The notes under the pieces: generated by a model
Told to the model about the DNA's origin: nothing
The model's input: only the letters and a program-made list of their open reading frames with translations
Database searches by the model: none
NCBI RefSeq assembly: GCF_017876545.1
Contig: NZ_JAGIOD010000001.1
Span: 124,001-188,000, forward strand
Reading direction: 5' to 3'
DNA from: Brachybacterium sacelli
GTDB taxonomy: Bacteria > Actinomycetota > Actinomycetes > Actinomycetales > Dermabacteraceae
DNA length: 64,000 bases
Made by a program: the position numbers and the translations under genes
In this document: positions 57,975 to 64,000 of the stretch, piece by piece
Layout: each line of letters opens with the position of its first letter
Numbering within the stretch: the first letter of the stretch is position 1

Positions 57975-59896
57975 ACAAGGTGACCGCCCCCCTTCGGCGG
58001 GGCATCCGCTCCGGTGCCCGCTCGATCGCCTACTCGACCACGTCCCGCGACATCGCACGACGCCTGGTCGAGGACCCTGCCGCGCACCGCCTCCGCACGA
58101 TGATCGAGGAGAAGGGCCACGGCGCCAAGCTCCGCCGGCTGGCCTCCCAGCAGCTGCCTGAGGGCACCTTCTTCGCGAAGCTCACCATCCACCACTGGAA
58201 CAAGCATCGGAACTCGAGCTTCCGGTTCCTCGAAGGGGACCGGGTCGTCTACGGGAACAAGATCGAACCGCCTGCCCGAGGGTTCGATCTCGAGTACCGG
58301 AACATCATCGTGACCTCCGATCAGCCCTCCGACTTCCGGCTCGACATCGATGCCGAGTACAGCCTGAAGATCGGCCGCGGCGCCTTCACGACCGCTCAGC
58401 AGGTCCGGTACGACGAGCAGTACGGCGTCGAGCAGCACGGCGACCTCCACTACTCCCTGCGCGGGAATCTCAAGAACCCTCGGCGCGTCCTCGTCACGTT
58501 CCCCGGCTTCGGACCGTCGACGTCGCGCATCTCCTATGCGGTGAGCTATCTGAAGGGGATCACGGATGCCGACCTCTCCGACACCCTCATGATCTGCTTC
58601 CAGGACCGATACATGGTGGCCGGCACCTACATGCTCGCCGACAACGCGGGGGAAGCGCTGCGCCCGCGCGTCCATGCCGAGATCGCGGGTCTCCTCGAGA
58701 AGCACGGCATCCCCGAGCGGGAGCTCATGCTCTTCGGGGCGTCCAAGGGGGGCAGCATCGCGACCTACTACGCGGAAGGCTTCCCCGGGGCTCAGCTGCT
58801 CGCCGTCGTCCCGCAGATGAACCTGCCGTACTACCTGAACAAGCCGTTCTTCCGCGACAACCTCTACCGGCTGCCCGCGCTCCGCGCGGATCCGCAGCCC
58901 GTCGACCTCATGCGGCAGTACTTCTCCGAGGGCCGACGGATCGACTACTTCTACACCGACCGGGACGAGCAGTCAAACTATTCGCTGGTCGAGTTCGTCC
59001 AGGACGTCCCCGGTCTCACCAAGTACCGGGTCGACGGGGAGCACGCCGACGTCGCCAAGAAGGCCCTGCCCACCATCCTCTCGGTGATGAAGCGCTTCCT
59101 CCGAGGAGAGGCCGAGGACGACTCGACCCCGACGGTGAGCTGCGATCAGCTGACGTCGTTCCCCGACGAGAGCGGCGCCGGTTTCCAGGTGCGGCTCGGC
59201 AATGACACTCCCCTGCCCTCGGGCCCGACGAAGAACGCGCTGCTCGGCGGGGACCTCGGACGGACGAAGTTCCGTCAGCTGATCTCCCCTCATGCGTACC
59301 CGTTCGTCAAGTACACGGTGCCCACCGAGCGTCTCCTGCACGGGCTGCACGATCCCGCCTCCGTCAGCTCCCTGCTGTTCACGGGGTCCGACGGAACCTT
59401 CCGGCACGGGCTGCTCCCTGCCGCCGAGCCGCCGATCGAGGTGGCCTCGCACGCTCGTCCGGCGGCCCTCTGCGCCGAGCTCGACCTGACACCGACCCTC
59501 GAGCCCCGGACGTACTCGCTCCTCGCCGGGGCGAACGCGCCGGTGAGCACTTTCGAGTACGAGGTCGAGGCGGGGAATCCCGATGCCGACGCGGTGACCC
59601 TCGTGCTCGCCCGTTCGGCCGCAGATCGTGCCGACCTCGACAAGGACGCGATGAGCGGCGGCGCGCGCCTGGTCGTCACGGCGGTCCCACCCCCGGGTGC
59701 ACGCGGGGCATCGCGCCTCGCCCATCGCATCGCGATCACCGCGGGAGTCGAGAAGATCCGCGTGCTCGTCATCAGCCCGGACGTCTCCGACGCCGAGGTC
59801 ACCGCCGTGAAGCGGCTCTACGGGCCGGAGGTCGTCTGCGAGGACCTGCGCCCCACGGACGTCCGCTCCGCGACCCTTCCCCGCGAGATCGGCTGA
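57971..59896 (+). CDS. GASKG-motif alpha/beta-hydrolase-like protein, copy 2
   Basis: A 641-residue protein paralogous to 8674-10566, with G-A-S-K-G at residues 256-260 and blocks YRNIIVTSDQPSDF, VEQHGD, LVTFPGF, VVPQMNLPYY and DVPGLTKYRVDGEHADVAKKALPTILS in the same places. The GTG start overlaps the CDP-glycerol transferase stop, so the two are translationally coupled. Coupling to a polymerase suggests a role in modifying, attaching or exporting the polymer, as proposed for XcbB/CpsF- or Asp2-like proteins; acyl transfer or de-acylation through Ser258 would fit. This is inference. Confidence 0.68.
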   Translation: MNKVTAPLRRGIRSGARSIAYSTTSRDIARRLVEDPAAHRLRTMIEEKGHGAKLRRLASQQLPEGTFFAKLTIHHWNKHRNSSFRFLEGDRVVYGNKIEPPARGFDLEYRNIIVTSDQPSDFRLDIDAEYSLKIGRGAFTTAQQVRYDEQYGVEQHGDLHYSLRGNLKNPRRVLVTFPGFGPSTSRISYAVSYLKGITDADLSDTLMICFQDRYMVAGTYMLADNAGEALRPRVHAEIAGLLEKHGIPERELMLFGASKGGSIATYYAEGFPGAQLLAVVPQMNLPYYLNKPFFRDNLYRLPALRADPQPVDLMRQYFSEGRRIDYFYTDRDEQSNYSLVEFVQDVPGLTKYRVDGEHADVAKKALPTILSVMKRFLRGEAEDDSTPTVSCDQLTSFPDESGAGFQVRLGNDTPLPSGPTKNALLGGDLGRTKFRQLISPHAYPFVKYTVPTERLLHGLHDPASVSSLLFTGSDGTFRHGLLPAAEPPIEVASHARPAALCAELDLTPTLEPRTYSLLAGANAPVSTFEYEVEAGNPDADAVTLVLARSAADRADLDKDAMSGGARLVVTAVPPPGARGASRLAHRIAITAGVEKIRVLVISPDVSDAEVTAVKRLYGPEVVCEDLRPTDVRSATLPREIG

Positions 59897-59906
59897 GAGC
59901 ACAGCC

Positions 59907-60605
59907 GTGGCCGTCACCATCACCCAGATCGCCGCCTACGAGGACGCGAACGGCAATCGCATCGAGTTCACCGGCTCCGCCCCGATCGTCTCCGGCATCA
60001 CGGTCCTGTTCCGTGGGTCCAACAACGTCCTGACGGTCGACTCGACCGCGAGGATCCACAAGCTGTACCTCCGCTTCGACTCCCACAACGGCCGCTGCCG
60101 GATCGGCGGGAACCGCGGAGTCGCCCCGCTGAAGGCCGGCATCAGGGTGGGGCAGGATTCCGCCGTCGAGATCGGTGACGACGTCTCGACCACCGCGCAT
60201 GTCGACATCTCCGCCGTGGAGGGCACGAGCGTCACGATCGGGGATGACGTCATGATCGCCACCGGTGTGCGTCTGCGGACCGACGACGGGCATCCGATCT
60301 TCGACGTCTCCGACGGCCGGCGCGTCAACACGGCGAAGTCGATCGAGGTCGGCAACCACGTGTGGCTCGCGATCGACTCCTTCCTCCTGGGAGGCGCTCG
60401 GATCGGGAACGGTACCGTGGTCGGCGCCCGCGCCCTGGTCACCAAGAGCTTCCCCAACAACTGCATCCTCGCCGGAGTCCCGGCCGCGGTGATCCGGCGC
60501 GACGTCGCCTGGGAGCGCCCTCACCTGTCCGTGACGCCTCCGTATTACAAGCCCGATGCCTCGACGGTCCAGAAATCGGAGTACTGGCACCACACTGAGG
60601 GGTAG
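59907..60605 (+). CDS. Hexapeptide-repeat acyltransferase (WbbJ/LbH type)
   Basis: A 232-residue left-handed beta-helix O-acetyltransferase. Imperfect hexapeptides run through the centre (AGIRVGQDSAVEIGDDVS, VTIGDDVMIATGVRLRTDDGHPI), with the catalytic His in the DDGHP segment, and the C-terminal rungs NHVWLAIDSFLLGGARIGNGTVVGARALVTKSFPNNCILAGVPAAVIR, the usual acetyl-CoA site. It starts with GTG 10 bp after the GASKG gene, so it is in the same operon, and likely acetylates a glycan or its precursor. Confidence 0.88.
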   Translation: MAVTITQIAAYEDANGNRIEFTGSAPIVSGITVLFRGSNNVLTVDSTARIHKLYLRFDSHNGRCRIGGNRGVAPLKAGIRVGQDSAVEIGDDVSTTAHVDISAVEGTSVTIGDDVMIATGVRLRTDDGHPIFDVSDGRRVNTAKSIEVGNHVWLAIDSFLLGGARIGNGTVVGARALVTKSFPNNCILAGVPAAVIRRDVAWERPHLSVTPPYYKPDASTVQKSEYWHHTEG

Positions 60606-60697
60606 CCCGCCCCTCACGGGCGCAGGCGGCTCGCAGACGACGGCGCCGCCACTGCGGGCGACGGACGGACGTCTTGGTGCGAGGGAGGACTTCAACG

Positions 60698-62374
60698 GTG
60701 ACACGGCGTCGATGGCTGATGGTGGGGGCTGGTGCCCTCGCCGTCGTCCTGCTCCTCGTGATCGGAGTCCTGGCTCTGCGGCCGCACGAGGACGGGCCAG
60801 GAGACGGAGCGGAGGGGACCTCGTCCCCGACGCAGCCACCCGACTCCGAGCGCGTGTTCCTTCCGGGCTACGACGCCTCTCCCGGCGAGTTCTCGATGAC
60901 CGATCCCGCCGACGCCCCGGGCAAGACCACCTTCGTGGGTCTCGGCCTGGGGAAGGACGCCGCTCACACGGGCCACCAGTTCGGTCTCAGCTTCGACGCC
61001 CGCGAGCTGGCGAACCCGATGTGGGGCTCCGAGCACTCGAACCTCGCACTCACCCTGGGCGAGCTCGAGGACCCGGCGCTGCGGTTCGGCGGCAACGGGA
61101 TCGACCGGCACGTGTGGTGGACGTCCAGCGAGGAGCCCGCCCCCGAGTGGGCCCAGGCGACCGTCACCGCGGAGGATCTCGAGCGCGTCGCCGCCGTGGC
61201 CGAGGAGGTCGATGCGACGGTGACGATCGATCTGGACCTCGGGCACGACGACCCGGCGCGCGCCGCGGACATGGCCGCGCACGCCCGGAAGGCCTTCGGG
61301 GATCGTCTGCTGGCGGTCGCGATCGGCAACGAGCCCAACGGGTTCTTCCACGCGAACCAGCCTCAGCTGGCGGTGCGCGATGCGAACTGGGGCCCCGAGG
61401 CGTACCAGCAGTCGCTGTCGGAGTACTCCGTTGCGCTCGAGACGGCGGTCCCCGGACTCCCGGTGGCCGGCCCCGGTGCCTACGACGCCCAGTGGTGGCG
61501 CGCCTTCGCAGAATCGGACATCCCGAATCAGCGTGCCCTGAGCATGCACTGGTACCCGCTGTGGGACTGCGAGGGGCCCGCGTCCTCCCTCGCGAACCCC
61601 TCGGTCGACGACCTCACCTCGCCCGAGATCCGCGAGCGCGCCCGCACCATCGTCGGGATGGGCGCCGAGGTCGCCGATCAGCATGGCCTGCCGCTGTGGA
61701 TGGAGGAGACCGGACCCACCTCCTGCCCCGGCACCAACGACACCTCCCGCACCCATGCGCAGGCGCTGTGGACGGTGGACTTCGCGATGACGCTCGCGGA
61801 GCTCGGGGTGGAGCGCACGGCGTTCCACTCCACCCTGCAGGCCTGCGAGGGCGGCGCGCCGATGAGCCCGATCTGTGCCCGCGGCCCGTACGAGGAGCCG
61901 GGCCGGACCGTGCAGGGACGCACGAGCTACCTCGCGCTGATGATGCTGGGCGACCTCCCGGCGGGGAGGATGCTGACGCCGTCGGTGACCGGCGACGGCC
62001 AGGTCTCCGTCCACGCCGTGCTCGGGGACGACGGGGGGCTCACGCTCGTGATGGTCGATCAGCGCGACCCCTCGAACGAGCTCTACCGGACCCGACCGGT
62101 CCGGATCAGCGCGCCCGACGACGTGAGCGCCCTCGCCCCGAACGGCTGGGAGCTGACCCTGGGCTCGGATCTTTCCGGTGATTCCCTCGACGCGGCGGAG
62201 AGCACCTTCGAGGATCTCGCCCCGGTCACGGGCGAGTTCGCCGGTGCCCGGCTCGCACCGGAGCAGCCGCTGACCGTCAGCAGCGAGCCGGGCACGGTCA
62301 CGATGCTCCGCTTCTCCGCTGCCGGCGGCGCCGATGCCTCCGACGACGGCGGTGACGCCGGGACGTCCGAGTGA
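60698..62374 (+). CDS. Membrane-anchored glycosidase (GH79/clan A-like)
   Basis: A 558-residue protein with N-terminal RRRW and one hydrophobic helix (residues about 6-30), then an Asp/Pro-rich linker and an extracytoplasmic TIM barrel. G-N-E-P-N puts Glu212 as likely acid/base and M-E-E-T-G-P (Glu336 or Glu337) as likely nucleophile, the arrangement of clan GH-A enzymes such as heparanase-like GH79. A small C-terminal beta domain follows. Placed in the surface-polymer locus it may trim or remodel the polymer. I chose GTG at 60698 because GGGAGGA is 8 nt upstream. It starts 92 bp after the acyltransferase gene. Confidence 0.72.
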   Translation: MTRRRWLMVGAGALAVVLLLVIGVLALRPHEDGPGDGAEGTSSPTQPPDSERVFLPGYDASPGEFSMTDPADAPGKTTFVGLGLGKDAAHTGHQFGLSFDARELANPMWGSEHSNLALTLGELEDPALRFGGNGIDRHVWWTSSEEPAPEWAQATVTAEDLERVAAVAEEVDATVTIDLDLGHDDPARAADMAAHARKAFGDRLLAVAIGNEPNGFFHANQPQLAVRDANWGPEAYQQSLSEYSVALETAVPGLPVAGPGAYDAQWWRAFAESDIPNQRALSMHWYPLWDCEGPASSLANPSVDDLTSPEIRERARTIVGMGAEVADQHGLPLWMEETGPTSCPGTNDTSRTHAQALWTVDFAMTLAELGVERTAFHSTLQACEGGAPMSPICARGPYEEPGRTVQGRTSYLALMMLGDLPAGRMLTPSVTGDGQVSVHAVLGDDGGLTLVMVDQRDPSNELYRTRPVRISAPDDVSALAPNGWELTLGSDLSGDSLDAAESTFEDLAPVTGEFAGARLAPEQPLTVSSEPGTVTMLRFSAAGGADASDDGGDAGTSE

Positions 62375-62564
62375 GCCTCGTCCGTCCCCGGCCCGCCGTC
62401 ACGTCGCAGCACGGTGCCGAGCGGTCCCGCGGAGCGCCGGCCAGCAGTTGCTCACCCCCGTGAACACACGGCAAACGTCGCGTGTGGTCCGGGCGAACAA
62501 AACGCCTACTCAGCGGTCTTTTTCCAGGCCGCCGACCATTTTCTGTCGTCTCTGTGACACGTGG

Positions 62565-62582
62565 GAGTCACGGCGGTGACTC
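62565..62582. repeat. Inverted repeat upstream of wecC
   Basis: GAGTCAC (62565-62571) and GTGACTC (62576-62582) with a 4-nt spacer, inside a relatively AT-rich leader. It may be an operator or the base of a leader hairpin. Apart from this, the 279-bp gap shows no gene; no convincing promoter was found. Confidence 0.4.
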
Positions 62583-62653
62583 GCCGACCGACGAGGCGAT
62601 ACCGTGTGCGAGGACGCCCCGTCCCCCTGCCCCTACCCCGCCAGGAGAGTTCG

Positions 62654-63907
62654 ATGAGCCCGAACGTCCCCCTCGATACCGTCAGCGTGATCGGTCTCGG
62701 CTACATCGGCCTACCGACCGCCGCCGTCCTCGCTCAGGCCGGCAAGACCGTCATCGGTGTCGATGTGAAACAGACGAACGTCGACGCGATCAACGCGGGC
62801 ACGGTGCCGTTCGTCGAGGAGGGCCTGGAGTCCGTCGTCGCCGGCTGCGTCGCCCAGGGCAAGCTCTCCGCACAGCTGGAGACCCCGGAGGCGGACGCCT
62901 ACATCGTCTCGGTCCCGACCCCGTTCATGGGCGATCACGACGCGGACCTCTCCTACATCGAAGCCGCCGCCCGCGGGATCGCCCCGAAGCTCTCCGGCGG
63001 CGAGCTGATCGTGCTCGAGTCGACCGCCCCTCCCGGGGCGACCGAGCAGATGGCGAGGGTCATCCTCGAGGCCCGTCCCGAGTTCACCGACGAGCCCAAC
63101 CTCCCGAACTCGCTGTACTTCTCCCACGCCCCGGAGCGTGTGCTCCCCGGCCGCATCATGATCGAGATGGTGGACAACGATCGCATCATCGGCGGTATGT
63201 CCCCGGAGGCCGCGGAGCTGAACCGCGATCTCTACGCGAGCTTCTGCAAGGGTGAGCTGCTGCTGACCGACGCGAAGACCGCCGAGATGGCGAAGCTCAC
63301 CGAGAACGCCTTCCGCGACGTGAACATCGCCTTCGCCAACGAGCTCTCGATCATCGCCGACCGCCAGGGCATCGACGTGTGGGAGCTGATCGAGCTCGCC
63401 AACCACCACCCGCGCGTGAACATCCTCCAGCCCGGCCCGGGCGTGGGAGGCCACTGCATCGCCGTGGACCCGTGGTTCATCGTCTCCGCCGATCGCCGGT
63501 TCTCGAACCTGATCCGCACCGCACGCGAGGTCAACGACTCCAAGCCGGAGCTGGTGATCGAGAAGGTCATGGAGAAGGCGGCACGCTTCAAGGATCCGAC
63601 GGTCGCAGCGCTCGGCATCGCCTTCAAGGCGAACATCGACGACCTGCGCGAGTCGCCCAGCCGGAACATCGCCGGCTCCCTCGCCGGAAAGCTCACCGAC
63701 GGCACCGTGCTGGTCGTCGAGCCCAACGTCGACGAGCTGCCCAAGGAGCTCGCCGAGCGCGACAACGTCGAGCTCGCCGAGCTGGACTCCGCACTCGAAC
63801 GTGCCGACATCGTGCTGCTCATGGTCGACCACGACCCCTTCAAGACGCTCGATCGCGAACTCCTGCAGGAGAAGATCGTCATCGACACCAAGGGGCTCTG
63901 GCGGTGA
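62654..63907 (+). CDS. wecC: UDP-N-acetyl-D-mannosamine dehydrogenase
   Basis: A 417-residue UDP-sugar 6-dehydrogenase. Rossmann motif VIGLGYIGLPTAAVLAQAG, NAD-binding VDVKQTNVDAINAG, substrate-lid LPNSLYFSHAPERVLPGR, catalytic Cys268 in GPGVGGHCIAVDPWF and Lys/Asp in AFKANIDDLRESPS. The PERVLPG and HCIAVDPWF forms favour UDP-ManNAc over UDP-glucose, giving UDP-ManNAcA for a uronic-acid-containing polymer. AGGAGAG lies 7 nt before the ATG. It presumably starts the next operon, as a GTG overlaps its stop. Confidence 0.92.
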   Translation: MSPNVPLDTVSVIGLGYIGLPTAAVLAQAGKTVIGVDVKQTNVDAINAGTVPFVEEGLESVVAGCVAQGKLSAQLETPEADAYIVSVPTPFMGDHDADLSYIEAAARGIAPKLSGGELIVLESTAPPGATEQMARVILEARPEFTDEPNLPNSLYFSHAPERVLPGRIMIEMVDNDRIIGGMSPEAAELNRDLYASFCKGELLLTDAKTAEMAKLTENAFRDVNIAFANELSIIADRQGIDVWELIELANHHPRVNILQPGPGVGGHCIAVDPWFIVSADRRFSNLIRTAREVNDSKPELVIEKVMEKAARFKDPTVAALGIAFKANIDDLRESPSRNIAGSLAGKLTDGTVLVVEPNVDELPKELAERDNVELAELDSALERADIVLLMVDHDPFKTLDRELLQEKIVIDTKGLWR

Positions 63908-64000
63908 GTCGGACCGCCGGCGGGCGGAGCCGCCGGTCCCACGGGGCGCAGGCCCCGGGGACGGCGCGTTCGGCCACGACCGAGCGGCTCCTCGAGTCGG
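63904..64000 (+). CDS. Start of the next gene, truncated by the window
   Basis: A GTG overlapping the wecC stop (GTGA) opens a frame that stays open to the right edge. The 32 visible residues are Arg/Ser/Gly-rich (VSRTAGGRSRRS...) with no recognisable domain. The overlap, a common coupling style in this window, is the main support. Confidence 0.4.
   Translation, partial: MSRTAGGRSRRSHGAQAPGTARSATTERLLES

Noticed and set aside
1..64000. CRISPR arrays, tRNA/rRNA genes, IS elements or prophage genes
   Set aside because: No regularly spaced repeats with unique spacers, no cloverleaf-like T-loop sequences and no transposase, integrase or phage structural gene were found on either strand.

Overview
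The window is high-GC DNA (roughly 70% G+C by eye) with GTG starts, ATGA/GTGA gene overlaps, many apparently leaderless genes and Tat-type lipoproteins. This points to a soil- or surface-type actinobacterium, probably of the order Micrococcales; Dermabacteraceae/Brachybacterium is a guess from gene content that I cannot verify here. I see no rRNA, tRNA, CRISPR array, transposase or phage gene. The DNA looks like accessory catabolic clusters followed by a cell-surface polysaccharide locus.

Layout. 0-3.1 kb: end of a YdeI/OmdA-type gene, a small secreted protein, a patatin-like lipase and a HepT/MntA toxin-antitoxin pair. 3.2-10.6 kb (minus strand): a small helical protein coupled to a molybdopterin oxidoreductase that lacks the usual N-terminal Fe-S cysteines, a PEP-synthase/Rph-like phosphotransferase, and a GASKG-motif hydrolase-like protein. 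10.7-16.4 kb: a sulfatase with a TctCBA tripartite transporter, divergent from a SorC-type regulator. 16.4-22.1 kb: two FCD-type GntR regulators, two short-chain dehydrogenases, an ACS-type MFS transporter and a D-2-hydroxyacid dehydrogenase, probably for a sugar acid. 22.2-26.4 kb: a ROK regulator divergent from an MHS-type MFS transporter and an alditol oxidase. 26.6-38.1 kb: a LacI regulator and a tightly coupled ABC-transporter operon with two glycoside-hydrolase-like proteins, a hydroxypyruvate isomerase and a tartronate-semialdehyde-reductase-like enzyme, then a second D-2-hydroxyacid dehydrogenase. 38.2-44.0 kb: a second ABC transporter plus sulfatase with its own ROK regulator. 44.1-48.8 kb: a third sulfatase plus MFS transporter with its own LysR regulator. 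48.9-52.2 kb: a MacB/FtsX-type ABC exporter pair. 52.4-64 kb: a DUF6270-like protein, a two-domain glycosyltransferase, a CDP-glycerol-type glycerophosphotransferase, a second GASKG protein, a hexapeptide acetyltransferase, a membrane-anchored glycosidase and UDP-ManNAc dehydrogenase.

How the genes fit together. The clearest theme is three independent import-then-desulfate modules, each made of one regulator (SorC, ROK or LysR), one transporter (tripartite tricarboxylate, ABC or MFS) and one sulfatase that lacks a signal peptide and so should act in the cytoplasm. A LacI-type operator core (TGTATCGATACA-like) lies upstream of the lacI gene, the ABC/GH operon and a nearby dehydrogenase, suggesting one small regulon. 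Several genes, mostly regulators, have a TANNNT box ending 6-7 nt before the start codon and no Shine-Dalgarno, as expected for leaderless transcripts. All operator and promoter calls were read by eye and are untested.
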